Assembly (NCBI GenBank): GCA_028708075.1
Contig: JAQVZS010000009.1
Coordinates: 21,367-66,639 of the forward strand
Direction of reading: 5' to 3'
Source: Massilibacteroides sp.
GTDB lineage: Bacteria; Bacteroidota; Bacteroidia; Bacteroidales; Tannerellaceae
DNA length: 45,273 nt
Shown here in pieces: positions 23,073-32,105 of this stretch; positions within the stretch are counted from its first letter, which is position 1, and the number at the start of each line of letters is the position of its first letter. A program made the translations under genes and the position numbers. The notes beneath the pieces are model-generated. The model worked only from the letters and a program-made list of their open reading frames with translations, searched no databases and had not been told where the DNA came from.

Positions 23073-25313
23073 ATGGAACGTGTGAATAAAAAAAATAAAA
23101 ATACGGGATATGGTGCTGCTCCTGTTTTTTTTACAGCTATTTCGACCATTTTAGGTGTAATTTTAATTTTAAGATTAGGCTATGCCATTGGAAGCCTCGG
23201 TTTTTGGGGGGTTATATTTATTATTTTACTCGGTCATTTAATAACTATACCAACCGCATTAGCAGTATCAGAACTAGCCACCAACACGCGTGTGGAAGGA
23301 GGGGGTGAATATTTTATCATCTCACGTTCTTTCGGATTGAAAATCGGATCGACAATCGGGATCGCACTTTACTTTTCCCAAGTAATCAGCCTTGCCTTTT
23401 ATATTATTGGATTTACCGAAGCCTTTACGCCTTTATTTAATTGGTGGGTAACATCATTTGGTTATGAATTACCTCGTCAAGCAATCAGTATTCCGGCATT
23501 ATTACTTCTGTCTATCTTAATTTTGCAAAAGGGATCCAGTCTGGGAATAAAAATGCTCTATATTGTCAACTTCCTTTTATTTGTCTCACTTTTACTTTTC
23601 TTCATGGGAAAGCCTGTTAGTGACAGCGAAGAATTCACCCAACTGACGACAAGCAATTTTACATTTATCAATAAAGATCATTTTTTCCTCATCTTTGCTA
23701 TTTGTTTCCCGGGATTTACCGGAATGACAGCAGGAGTAGGAATGAGCGGAGATTTAAAAAACCCAAGTAAATCCATACCTATTGGAACAATGGTAGGAAC
23801 GCTAATGGGATTAATCGTCTATATTCTGGTAGTATGGAAATTATCTGCATCAGCATCTCAAACAGATTTACTATCCGATCAATTTATCATGTCGCGCATT
23901 GCCGTTTACGGCGAATATATTATTCCAGTCGGCTTGGCAGCCTGTACATTATCTTCCGCAGTGGGCTCCATCATGGTTGCTCCCCGAATATTACAAGCTA
24001 TAGCCATCGATAAGAACATACCTTTTCCCCGTTTTAATAATTTCCTGTCTAAAGGAAAAGGTAAAAATAACGAACCGTTCAATGCCACGTTGATTTCAGT
24101 CTGCATTGCTTTTATCTTTGTGATTATCGGTGACATGAATGCGGTAGCCGGTATCATCACCATGTTTTTTCTTATTACTTATGGAACACTTTGTCTTATT
24201 TCCTTTTTGAATCATTTTGGGTCATCGCCTTCTTACCGACCTCGTTTTAAATCCAAATGGTATTTTTCGCTGGGAGGGTTTATCCTATCGGTATGGGTTA
24301 TGTTTAAAATCAATTCTCTCTATACTATTTTGGCCTACATTACCATAATTGTAATCTATCTTTTTATTGAACATTCCAATAAGAACGAGAAAGGCATCGT
24401 TTCCATTTTTAGAGGTGCTTTATTTCAATTGAACCGATTATTGCACGTTTATTTACAAAAAAAACAAGGGGAAATGGAGAACGAAGAATGGCGACCAGCC
24501 GCCATTTGCATTTCATCAAACTCGTTTGAAAGAAATAAAATACTCCAACTAATGAAATGGATCAGTCATCAACATGGGTTCGGCACTTATTTCCATTTTA
24601 TCGAAGGCTATTACAGCAAACAGACTTATACTGAATCGCGGAAAATTTTACATCAATTAATACAGACAGAACACGGACACAAAAATGCATTATATATCGA
24701 TACCATGATTTCTCCGTCTTATACGTCTGCCATCGCGCAAGTCATCCAAACTCCGTCGATTTCGGGCATGGAAAATAATATGGTCATCTTCGAATATAAA
24801 AAAACAAAACCGGAAGAATTAAACAGGATATTAGATAATATTAATCTGGCACGAGCGGGCAATTTTGATATTTGTATTTTTGCCCAGTCCGATTACCCGA
24901 TCCGGAACAGAAACGATATTCACGTTTGGATCCGGTCGACTGACGAGAAAAACACAAATCTCATGATTTTACTCGGTTATATTATCATCGCTCATCCAAT
25001 TTGGAAGCAAAGTCATATCAAATTATTTATTGCCTGTTCGAAAAACCAAAACGAACAAGTCAAAGATCAATTAAGCGAACGCATTGCGGAAGGCAGACTG
25101 CCCATTACATTAACTAATATAGAAATTGTCGCACTTCTAGAAGGGCAAACAACTAGCGACCTGATTGCACAGAAATCTCGTTTAGCCGGACTGACAATTA
25201 TTGGATTCAGAGAAGAAATAATCAAACATAATCCGATCGATTTTTTCAATGAGTTCGAAGGTATTGGAGATGTTCTTTTTGTAAATGCAGCACAATCGAA
25301 AGAGATCATATAA
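23073..25313 (+). CDS. SLC12-like cation-chloride cotransporter family protein
   Basis: This 746-residue member of the APC superfamily has about 11-12 membrane segments (residues 15-430) and a soluble C-terminal half (about 430-746). It resembles the animal Na-K-Cl/K-Cl cotransporter family rather than ordinary amino-acid permeases: TILGVILILRLGYAIG (segment 1), VEGGGEYFIISRSFG, and the segment-6 block CFPGFTGMTAGVGMSGDLKN-PSKSIP with GT just after. The C-terminal half opens with EEWRPAAICISSNS, like the start of the SLC12 cytoplasmic domain. The role would be coupled ion movement for osmotic balance; ions are not known. PAP2 and cutC follow closely (gap 13 bp, then TAATG). Confidence 0.85.
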   Translation: MERVNKKNKNTGYGAAPVFFTAISTILGVILILRLGYAIGSLGFWGVIFIILLGHLITIPTALAVSELATNTRVEGGGEYFIISRSFGLKIGSTIGIALYFSQVISLAFYIIGFTEAFTPLFNWWVTSFGYELPRQAISIPALLLLSILILQKGSSLGIKMLYIVNFLLFVSLLLFFMGKPVSDSEEFTQLTTSNFTFINKDHFFLIFAICFPGFTGMTAGVGMSGDLKNPSKSIPIGTMVGTLMGLIVYILVVWKLSASASQTDLLSDQFIMSRIAVYGEYIIPVGLAACTLSSAVGSIMVAPRILQAIAIDKNIPFPRFNNFLSKGKGKNNEPFNATLISVCIAFIFVIIGDMNAVAGIITMFFLITYGTLCLISFLNHFGSSPSYRPRFKSKWYFSLGGFILSVWVMFKINSLYTILAYITIIVIYLFIEHSNKNEKGIVSIFRGALFQLNRLLHVYLQKKQGEMENEEWRPAAICISSNSFERNKILQLMKWISHQHGFGTYFHFIEGYYSKQTYTESRKILHQLIQTEHGHKNALYIDTMISPSYTSAIAQVIQTPSISGMENNMVIFEYKKTKPEELNRILDNINLARAGNFDICIFAQSDYPIRNRNDIHVWIRSTDEKNTNLMILLGYIIIAHPIWKQSHIKLFIACSKNQNEQVKDQLSERIAEGRLPITLTNIEIVALLEGQTTSDLIAQKSRLAGLTIIGFREEIIKHNPIDFFNEFEGIGDVLFVNAAQSKEII

Positions 25314-25326
25314 CGAAGCAAACGAA

Positions 25327-25896
25327 ATGCACCAAATTATTAATTTTGACAAACAACTTTTTTTAGAAATCAACCGCCACCATTTGGAATGGCTTGATCC
25401 GGTTATGCTTTTTTTCAGTTCGTATGCAGCATGGGGAATTATCGCGCTTTGTCTCCTTATTTATGTCGTCTGTACACAAGATAAAGCCTGGCGGTGGCCA
25501 ATCGCCAATTTTCTCTTTTTATGCGTTATCACAACGAATTTGCTAAACCAACTGATAAAAGTCATCGTAGCTCGCCCCCGCCCGATTCATGAACAAGCCT
25601 TTATCGATCTGATTCATTCCATAGAAAGCTTCGACAGCAGTTACAGTTTTTTCTCAGCCCATTCTTCCAGCTCATTTGCCTTAGCTGTTTTCGCGCTACT
25701 CGCTGTCCGAAAAGCCAGTTTTTCTATTTTTGTCTTGTTCTGGGCCTTTATGGTAGCGTACAGTCGAATTTATGTCGGTAAACATTATCCATTCGACGTA
25801 ATAGCGGGGATTTTATTTGGGACGCTCACGGCTGTTATCGGATGGGGAATCTACTGCAATTATAAAAAAGAAAATAAACATCTTAATAAAAAATAA
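25327..25896 (+). CDS. PAP2-family membrane phosphatase
   Basis: This 189-residue membrane phosphatase has the three PAP2 signature motifs: KX6RP (K78...R85-P86), SAH at 110-112 (in FFSAHSSSSFA, in place of the usual PSGH) and SRX5HX3D (S146-R147...H153...D157). About five membrane segments are visible. PAP2 enzymes remove phosphate from lipid pyrophosphates or phosphatidic acid on the outer face of the inner membrane. A frame open from 25285 would overlap the transporter gene; the ATG at 25327 gives a standard N-terminus and is used here. Whether it acts on undecaprenyl pyrophosphate or on lipid A cannot be decided. Confidence 0.92.
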   Translation: MHQIINFDKQLFLEINRHHLEWLDPVMLFFSSYAAWGIIALCLLIYVVCTQDKAWRWPIANFLFLCVITTNLLNQLIKVIVARPRPIHEQAFIDLIHSIESFDSSYSFFSAHSSSSFALAVFALLAVRKASFSIFVLFWAFMVAYSRIYVGKHYPFDVIAGILFGTLTAVIGWGIYCNYKKENKHLNKK

Positions 25897-26633
25897 TGAG
25901 AATTAAACGAATTATAGAAATATGTACTAATTCCGCACAAAGTTGCGTGGAAGCGGAGGTTGGCGGCGCCTCACGCGTGGAACTTTGCGCCGGAATTCCG
26001 GAAGGGGGAACGACGCCCAGTTACGGTGAAATACGGACAGCGCAAGAATTGACTAAGGAGATTGATATCAATATTATTATCCGTCCACGGGGAGGAGATT
26101 TTCTATATACACCAACAGAAGTAAAGTCAATGTTGTACGATATAGAAATGGCTAAAGAAATGCGGGTACATGGCGTCGTGTTCGGTTGTTTAACGCCGGA
26201 AGGCAATATCGACACGATCCTGCTAAAGAAACTCATGAAAGCGGCAACTCCCCTGTCGGTCACTTTTCATCGTGCCTTCGACGTTTGCCGGGATCCATTC
26301 ATTGCCCTCGAACAAATCATAGATGCCGGTTGCGACCGGATTCTGACTTCCGGACAGGAAAAAGATGCTATAGCCGGCATTCCCTTATTAGCCAAATTAG
26401 TGGAACGCGCTACCGGAAGAATCATTATCATGCCTGGATGCGGGGTTCGGGAAGATAATATTGCACGAATCGAAGCTGAAACAAAAGCAACAGAATTTCA
26501 TACTTCTGCCCGTAGCATAGTATACAGTAAAATGAAATACCGGAAAGATAACGTCCCTATGGGAAGCCGTATTATTTCCTCAGAATTTGAAATCGTTGAA
26601 ACCGACAGGAATAAGGTGGCTCTCTATTTGTAA
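25896..26633 (+). CDS. cutC: CutC family protein
   Basis: This 245-residue TIM-barrel protein shows the family hallmarks EICTNSAQSC near the N-terminus, GGASRVELCAGIPEGGTTPS, IIRPRGGDFLYT, VTFHRAFDV and RILTSGQE. CutC was named for copper tolerance in E. coli, but its direct biochemical role is disputed and it has no firm enzymatic assignment. Its ATG overlaps the PAP2 stop as TAATG (25894-25898), so translation is coupled. The last codons contain the -33 element of the promoter for the next gene, marking this as the end of its operon. Confidence is high for the family and low for a copper function. Confidence 0.95.
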   Translation: MRIKRIIEICTNSAQSCVEAEVGGASRVELCAGIPEGGTTPSYGEIRTAQELTKEIDINIIIRPRGGDFLYTPTEVKSMLYDIEMAKEMRVHGVVFGCLTPEGNIDTILLKKLMKAATPLSVTFHRAFDVCRDPFIALEQIIDAGCDRILTSGQEKDAIAGIPLLAKLVERATGRIIIMPGCGVREDNIARIEAETKATEFHTSARSIVYSKMKYRKDNVPMGSRIISSEFEIVETDRNKVALYL

Positions 26634-26657
26634 ATTCAGGGATTATTTCTATTTTTG
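26627..26657 (+). promoter_or_regulatory. Promoter of the pspC-like/uvrB operon
   Basis: TTTG (26627-26630), a 19-base spacer and TATTTTTG (26650-26657) form the best Bacteroidota consensus promoter in the window. The -33 element lies in the last sense codons of cutC. Predicted transcription starts near 26664, giving a leader of about 25 nt. Confidence 0.75.
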
Positions 26658-26689
26658 ATTTATATTATTCATCTTAAAAAAGAAAACGC

Positions 26690-26890
26690 ATGGAAGAACA
26701 TAAAAGATTGACACGGTCGATAAAAGATAAAATGATCGGTGGCGTTTGCGGGGGTATTGCTCGCTATTTCGATATCGACCCGACATTGGTGCGCGTAGGC
26801 TATATTTTACTGTCTATTTTTACTATATTCTCCGGAGTGATTGCCTATTTTATTCTTTGGCTCGTAATGCCTGTGGCAACCGATGAATAA
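26690..26890 (+). CDS. PspC-domain small membrane protein
   Basis: This 66-residue protein consists almost entirely of one PspC domain: KRLTRSIKDKMIGGVCGGIA, then YFDIDPTLVRVGYILLS and one hydrophobic span. In enterobacteria PspC senses envelope stress with PspB; short stand-alone PspC proteins are common in Bacteroidota, and their role is less clear. It is the first gene after a strong promoter and lies eight bases before uvrB, so it is co-transcribed with this repair gene. No other psp genes are nearby. Confidence 0.93.
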   Translation: MEEHKRLTRSIKDKMIGGVCGGIARYFDIDPTLVRVGYILLSIFTIFSGVIAYFILWLVMPVATDE

Positions 26891-26898
26891 AAAAGTCC

Positions 26899-28923
26899 AT
26901 GAGGTTTGAATTATCTTCTCCATTTAAACCGACGGGAGATCAACCAGAAGCTATTGCCGCTTTAACGGACGGGTTGTTGAGTGGAATTCCGTTCCAAACG
27001 TTATTGGGTGTGACGGGATCTGGGAAAACATTTACAATAGCCAATGTGGTCGAAAATGTACAACTTCCGACACTCATTTTAAGTCACAATAAAACGTTGG
27101 CGGCACAGCTTTACAGTGAGTTCAAAGCTTTTTTCCCCAATAATGCCGTCGAATATTTTGTGTCGTACTACGACTATTATCAACCGGAAGCCTACCTTCC
27201 GTCGACGGATACGTATATTGAAAAAGACCTTGCCATTAATGAGGAAATTGACAAACTACGTTTACGAACAACAGCGTCTTTATTATCCGGGCGCAGGGAC
27301 GTTATCGTGGTTTCGTCGGTTTCCTGTCTATATGGTATGGCTAATCCTAATGCTTTCGCCGAAAAAGTTGTCCATCTGGAATCAGGCATGATGATGAACC
27401 GGGATAAAATGATCCGTCATTTTGTGGATGCGCTATATGTTAATGATAAACAAGATTTCAGAAGAGGAACGTTCCGTGTAAACGGAGACTCGGTCGATAT
27501 TTTTCCGGCGATCGAAACATTCGACGGAGTGGCCTACCGCATTGAATTCTGGGGAGATGAGATAGAACGTATTTCTTCCTTTGAACCAGATACCGGCAAA
27601 GAAATAGACGAACAAAATGAACTAAATATTTATCCGACAAATTTATTTGTCACCACGCAAGGACAAATTAACAGGGCGATCGGACAAATCGATGTAGATC
27701 TGGGAACACAGGTGGAATACCTTAAATCGATCGGCAAACATTTCGAGGCCAAACGTTTATATGAACGAGTCACGTTCGATTTAGAAATGATTCGTGAATT
27801 GGGGCATTGTTCCGGCATTGAGAATTACTCTCGTTATTTTGATGGAAGAGAAGCCGGGGAACGTCCGTTCTGCCTTCTGGATTATTTTCCGAAAGATTTT
27901 TTATTAGTTGTGGATGAAAGTCACGTAACGATTCCTCAGATTCGCGCCATGTATGGTGGCGATCGTTCGCGCAAACAGAATTTGGTGGAGTATGGATTCA
28001 GACTTCCGGCGGCAATCGATAACCGACCATTGACTTTTGAAGAGTTTGAGTCGCTTATTTCAAAAGCGATTTATGTCAGCGCCACACCAGCGGAATTTGA
28101 ATTAAAAAAAAGTGAAGGGATTATAGTCGACCAGGTGATTCGTCCAACCGGACTGCTTGATCCGGCAATTGAAATTCGTCCTACATTAAATCAAATCGAT
28201 GACTTGATGGAAGAAATACAGCGATGTTCTACCCAAGATGAACGGGTATTGGTTACGACACTAACAAAACGCATGGCAGAAGAACTGACGGCCTATTTGT
28301 CTCGCATGGGGGTTCGCAGCAACTATATTCACAGCGATGTGGAAACGCTTGACCGAATTCAAATCATGGACGACCTGCGGAAAGGATTATTTGATGTTTT
28401 AATCGGCGTCAATCTGTTGCGTGAAGGATTAGACTTACCCGAAGTGGCTCTCGTCGCAATATTAGATGCGGACAAAGAAGGTTTTCTCCGTTCGCATCGT
28501 TCACTAACTCAAACTGCCGGGCGAGCTGCTCGAAATATAAACGGAAGGGTTATTTTTTACGCAGACAGGATAACGGAAAGCATGCGATTAACAATAGACG
28601 AGACAACCCGAAGGCGAGAAAAACAGTTAGCCTACAATCAAGCGCATGGAATAACTCCAACACAAGTTAAACGAAACACGGCTTCGTTAGTTTCTGAAAA
28701 ACAAACCTCCATGACAGAACCGTACGCCTACATCGAACCTCGGATAAGCCTTGTCGCAGATCCTGTAATCCAATACATGACACGTCCACAATTAGAAAAG
28801 GCAATCGATAAAACCCGCAAACAAATGACCGAAGCGGCAAAAAAACTCGATTTTATCGAAGCCGCCCAATTCCGAGACGAATTAGTAAAACTGCAAGAAT
28901 TATTAACCACAAAAGAAAGCTAA
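26899..28923 (+). CDS. uvrB: UvrABC excinuclease subunit B
   Basis: UvrB is the damage-verifying helicase-like subunit of nucleotide excision repair; it receives DNA from UvrA and recruits UvrC. The 674-residue protein has the normal length. It has Walker A GVTGSGKT (about 37-44), the beta-hairpin region YYDYYQPEAYLPSTDTYIEK, the DEAD-like box VVDESHVT, motif VI QTAGRAARN and a C-terminal UVR domain (about 635-672) that contacts UvrC. It is preceded at eight bases by the PspC gene and followed at two bases by the DUF1460 gene, so all three share a transcript. Confidence 0.98.
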   Translation: MRFELSSPFKPTGDQPEAIAALTDGLLSGIPFQTLLGVTGSGKTFTIANVVENVQLPTLILSHNKTLAAQLYSEFKAFFPNNAVEYFVSYYDYYQPEAYLPSTDTYIEKDLAINEEIDKLRLRTTASLLSGRRDVIVVSSVSCLYGMANPNAFAEKVVHLESGMMMNRDKMIRHFVDALYVNDKQDFRRGTFRVNGDSVDIFPAIETFDGVAYRIEFWGDEIERISSFEPDTGKEIDEQNELNIYPTNLFVTTQGQINRAIGQIDVDLGTQVEYLKSIGKHFEAKRLYERVTFDLEMIRELGHCSGIENYSRYFDGREAGERPFCLLDYFPKDFLLVVDESHVTIPQIRAMYGGDRSRKQNLVEYGFRLPAAIDNRPLTFEEFESLISKAIYVSATPAEFELKKSEGIIVDQVIRPTGLLDPAIEIRPTLNQIDDLMEEIQRCSTQDERVLVTTLTKRMAEELTAYLSRMGVRSNYIHSDVETLDRIQIMDDLRKGLFDVLIGVNLLREGLDLPEVALVAILDADKEGFLRSHRSLTQTAGRAARNINGRVIFYADRITESMRLTIDETTRRREKQLAYNQAHGITPTQVKRNTASLVSEKQTSMTEPYAYIEPRISLVADPVIQYMTRPQLEKAIDKTRKQMTEAAKKLDFIEAAQFRDELVKLQELLTTKES

Positions 28924-28925
28924 AA

Positions 28926-29813
28926 ATGAACGTACTTGTACTTACTTTCTGGACGTGGTTGGCAACAGTATGTATGCCGACTTATGAACCTGTCGTATAT
29001 GTTACCGAAGAAGACAAAAAGCTGTTTAACGAGTATATCGAACAGATCGCATTCCAAACATATAATACTCCTGAAGAGCTGGTAATTGCTACTGCCTCTT
29101 TCTTTCTTGACAGACCTTATGTTGGGGCAACTTTAGAAAAAGAACCGGAAGGATTGGTGGTTAATCTCCGTGAACTGGACTGTACTACTTTTGTCGAAAC
29201 AGTCTACGCCCTATCCAAGACCGTGTTAGAAGAAAATAAAACATTCGATGCGTTCTGCAGGAATTTACAAGCCTTCCGTTATCGGAACCGGAAAATAGAG
29301 AATTACATTAGTCGTTTACATTACACGTCGGACTGGATATACGAAAACGAGCGAAAAGGATTAATGAAAGACCTCACCCGTTCGCTGGGTGGAGAACCAT
29401 TGAATATGTCCTTGTCATTTATGAGCCGTCATCCAAACAGTTACCGTCAGTTAAAAAAGAACCCAAACTGGATAACAGCAATTGCAACAATCGAAGAGAA
29501 AATCAATAGCCGTTCTTATTTTTTTATTCCCAGAGATAGAATAACGACATGCCAGACCCAAATACGGGATGGAGATATGATTTGTCTTGTAACATCGATC
29601 GAAGGTTTGGACATTTCGCATGTTGCTCTCGCAAAGAGAGTAGACAGAGAATTACGGGTTATCCATGCCTCTTCTTCTCGTAAAAAAGTGATTGTCGAAC
29701 CACAAAGCATACAAGCCTACACACAGTCCATACAAAAAAATATTGGGATAATGGTCATACGGCCAGCATTCTATCAAAACAATTCAAAGGCAAAACGGAT
29801 TCCGAAACGCTGA
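28926..29813 (+). CDS. DUF1460 N-acetylmuramoyl-L-alanine-amidase-like protein
   Basis: This 295-residue protein has a hydrophobic N-terminus that may act as a signal peptide (MNVLVLTFWTWLATVCMP). The DUF1460 fold follows: an NlpC/P60-like cysteine hydrolase with C86 in LRELDCTTFVETV and H232 in DISHVALAKR as probable catalytic residues. Structural work on family members points to peptidoglycan-fragment cleavage (amidase type); substrate here is inferred. It starts two bases after uvrB. Its last 40 bases overlap, tail to tail, the end of the DUF5686 gene on the other strand; the overlap encodes a short basic tail (NSKAKRIPKR) that is probably dispensable for the fold. Confidence 0.9.
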   Translation: MNVLVLTFWTWLATVCMPTYEPVVYVTEEDKKLFNEYIEQIAFQTYNTPEELVIATASFFLDRPYVGATLEKEPEGLVVNLRELDCTTFVETVYALSKTVLEENKTFDAFCRNLQAFRYRNRKIENYISRLHYTSDWIYENERKGLMKDLTRSLGGEPLNMSLSFMSRHPNSYRQLKKNPNWITAIATIEEKINSRSYFFIPRDRITTCQTQIRDGDMICLVTSIEGLDISHVALAKRVDRELRVIHASSSRKKVIVEPQSIQAYTQSIQKNIGIMVIRPAFYQNNSKAKRIPKR

Positions 29814-31945
29814 TATTCCTCCCCTTTAAAACTAACAAAACCCGCAACATTAAAGATGTGGTTTCCAATTCCATATCCAATTTCTGTATAACTGTCCAAT
29901 ACCGGTGTCCATAACTGTCCGAAGTAAAAGCGCTCGGATAATACATACCTGGACATTCTCTGTTTAAACAAGTGCAACAAAATAAACGGACTTTCATACA
30001 TAAAATGTCCCTGCAAATATTTATCGGAAGCATTATACCATTCCCTTTTTAACAAATGGAATTTACCCCCTGTTTCCTCACTCCATCTATCAGGAAAATA
30101 ATCCTGTCCAAAATAACGAAAGTCGGCAAAATAAATCGATTTTTGATTTGTATATAAACCGGCACTGATATTATAACTCAAATTCCGGCACAATCCCAGG
30201 GAAATCATCTGCTGTACATTTGTTTCAACTCGACAATAATCGCCGTTACTATTCAAAATATTCGGCACCCCTCTCGCTAATTCTATACTTATTGTCGGAT
30301 AATACGAATATATATATTCCTTTTTCCGGCCTATCATACGATAATACTGTCTGGGGGTATACGTAAAATTAAAGACAGGTGTAAAGTCATTATAATCTTT
30401 ATTCACCAAATCACTAATATCTGCTTCCTCTATCAAATTCTTTTTCTCAGAAGGTGTCCGATGATAATAAGAAAGCCCTACAGCCCACTGAAAACCATGA
30501 AAAAGTTCAATATTATGACGAAGATCGACAAAATAAGTTCTAAAATAAGGCAAATTCAAATTATCAAAATCGAATATCGAATCCTTTGCCTGTTCTTTTA
30601 TTTCTTCCATAAACGCCGAAGAATAACTTTGATACGTATTTCCTATTGAAAAGCGCAAATAACCGAACCGATCAGGACAATACTCAAATTCACCGGCAAG
30701 TTTGAGAAAAACTTCTTTACGTTTGAAAATAAAACCCAGTTCCGGCTGAAAACGAATCTGCCTTTCATTTTTTAGATTTTTTGCCAAACGTAGTTTTTGT
30801 CTGTACGTTATTCCATTCAATCTGGAATATCCGAATTGCAGTGGATTAAGAAAACCCGAATAACGTAATTGTGCATTCCGAACGTCCATATTGATCGAGC
30901 CGATCAGATTATCCGTAATTTCCCAATATCTGGATGAACGAGTCGTATCCCTATTCTGATTGAGAACATCCCGGTCTTGATACAAAGCTTTCTCATCTGT
31001 AGTCAGCGGCACATTCCTGTATTTATCCCAATAAGCAGAATCCCGGATAATGGGGACTTCCGGAGTTAAAACAGAATAATAATTCGTCAAGTCCAGCAAA
31101 TTTTTCCGGTGTCTTTCTTCCATCACTTCCGCCCATTCTACCATTTTATAATTGTAATCCGAATAATAATTACTCTCGATTACATTCCCAAAAAAATGAG
31201 TTTTTAATTTAAGTGTTGCATTTTCTGGTAAAATAAATTTCTTCTCATCCCGGTTAAAAGTCATCACAAGATTAAACTCCTGAAACGTATTTTTCCCGCT
31301 GATATCAATCTTGTCGATCGTCCATTTTTTATCAGTAACATACACGTCGCCGAATAGCAATTTCTGACTCGCATATTTGGGAACAAAACGAATTTTATAA
31401 ATCGTTACTCCTTCGTACACCTCACTCCCCAACAAATAAAAATGATAATACGAAAACGCCTCCGACACAAAAGGAGTCAGTAATTCATCTTTATATAAAG
31501 TTGACGAATAAGCATTTATATTCAGGAAAGCCAATACCTCCTGCTGCTTCTTATGATCAGGAATGCTATTTCCATTGATCGCTTCTATTTTATGGATATA
31601 ACTGTTCGGCGCCTTATACTGCGAATGCGTGTGCATTTCAAACAACATATCTCTGTTTTTTTTATTTATCGGATATATATGATGTAGAAAATGGACAAGT
31701 GCGTTACTTTTTAATATCTCAGTTCGACCTTTTATGTAAATATCCGCTTCGTATTTCGACAAAACCTTTTCATAAAAAGCTGCGTTGGAAATCACATAAC
31801 ACATAATCGAATCTGCTGTCTTCCGAGAAGTTGCCGTACTGTCTAAGACAGAGTATGTATGCTTTCTGTTTTCCGCAACGGTTAAAACGGAAGAATAAAA
31901 GGTAACAGAAAATAAAACAACTATTAAAAACAAATTCTTCAACAA
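29774..31945 (-). CDS. DUF5686 outer-membrane protein
   Basis: This 723-residue protein begins with a signal peptide (MLKNLFLIVVLFSVTFYSSVL) and has an N-terminal DUF5686 part (YEADIYIKGR, FVPKYASQKLLFGDVYVTDK). It ends in a beta-barrel of alternating strands finishing at RFGIRFAFELF, the expected C-terminal Phe. Many relatives carry a CarboxypepD_reg-like domain at the N-terminus; it is absent here. The function of the family is not established; an outer-membrane channel or assembly role is inferred. The start must be TTG at 31945 (or TTG at 31942), because a TGA lies just upstream in frame and a -7 element is at 31966-31973. The 3' end overlaps the DUF1460 gene by 40 bp. Confidence 0.88.
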   Translation of the reverse strand: MLKNLFLIVVLFSVTFYSSVLTVAENRKHTYSVLDSTATSRKTADSIMCYVISNAAFYEKVLSKYEADIYIKGRTEILKSNALVHFLHHIYPINKKNRDMLFEMHTHSQYKAPNSYIHKIEAINGNSIPDHKKQQEVLAFLNINAYSSTLYKDELLTPFVSEAFSYYHFYLLGSEVYEGVTIYKIRFVPKYASQKLLFGDVYVTDKKWTIDKIDISGKNTFQEFNLVMTFNRDEKKFILPENATLKLKTHFFGNVIESNYYSDYNYKMVEWAEVMEERHRKNLLDLTNYYSVLTPEVPIIRDSAYWDKYRNVPLTTDEKALYQDRDVLNQNRDTTRSSRYWEITDNLIGSINMDVRNAQLRYSGFLNPLQFGYSRLNGITYRQKLRLAKNLKNERQIRFQPELGFIFKRKEVFLKLAGEFEYCPDRFGYLRFSIGNTYQSYSSAFMEEIKEQAKDSIFDFDNLNLPYFRTYFVDLRHNIELFHGFQWAVGLSYYHRTPSEKKNLIEEADISDLVNKDYNDFTPVFNFTYTPRQYYRMIGRKKEYIYSYYPTISIELARGVPNILNSNGDYCRVETNVQQMISLGLCRNLSYNISAGLYTNQKSIYFADFRYFGQDYFPDRWSEETGGKFHLLKREWYNASDKYLQGHFMYESPFILLHLFKQRMSRYVLSERFYFGQLWTPVLDSYTEIGYGIGNHIFNVAGFVSFKGEEYQRFGIRFAFELF

Positions 31946-31965
31946 TCAGATTATTAGAATATATA

Positions 31966-31973
31966 CAAACGTA
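31966..31973 (-). promoter_or_regulatory. -7 element of the DUF5686 gene
   Basis: TACGTTTG on the minus strand matches TAnnTTTG. It lies 20 bases from the TTG start, which supports that start codon and a leader of about 14 nt. Confidence 0.55.
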
Positions 31974-32069
31974 AAAAATAAAAACGAATTTGCTAATAAT
32001 ATCGTTTAAAAACTTAGAGACTATCTAATTATTCAGGAATAATCTATTTTTAATTAAAAAGAAATACAG

Positions 32070-32077
32070 TATATTTG
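32070..32077 (+). promoter_or_regulatory. -7 element of the crp/fnr-like gene
   Basis: TATATTTG matches TAnnTTTG, 28 bases before the GTG start. The -33 position is only T-rich. Confidence 0.55.
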
Positions 32078-32105
32078 TGCTTCATAAGTATGTTATATAG
32101 CAGTC

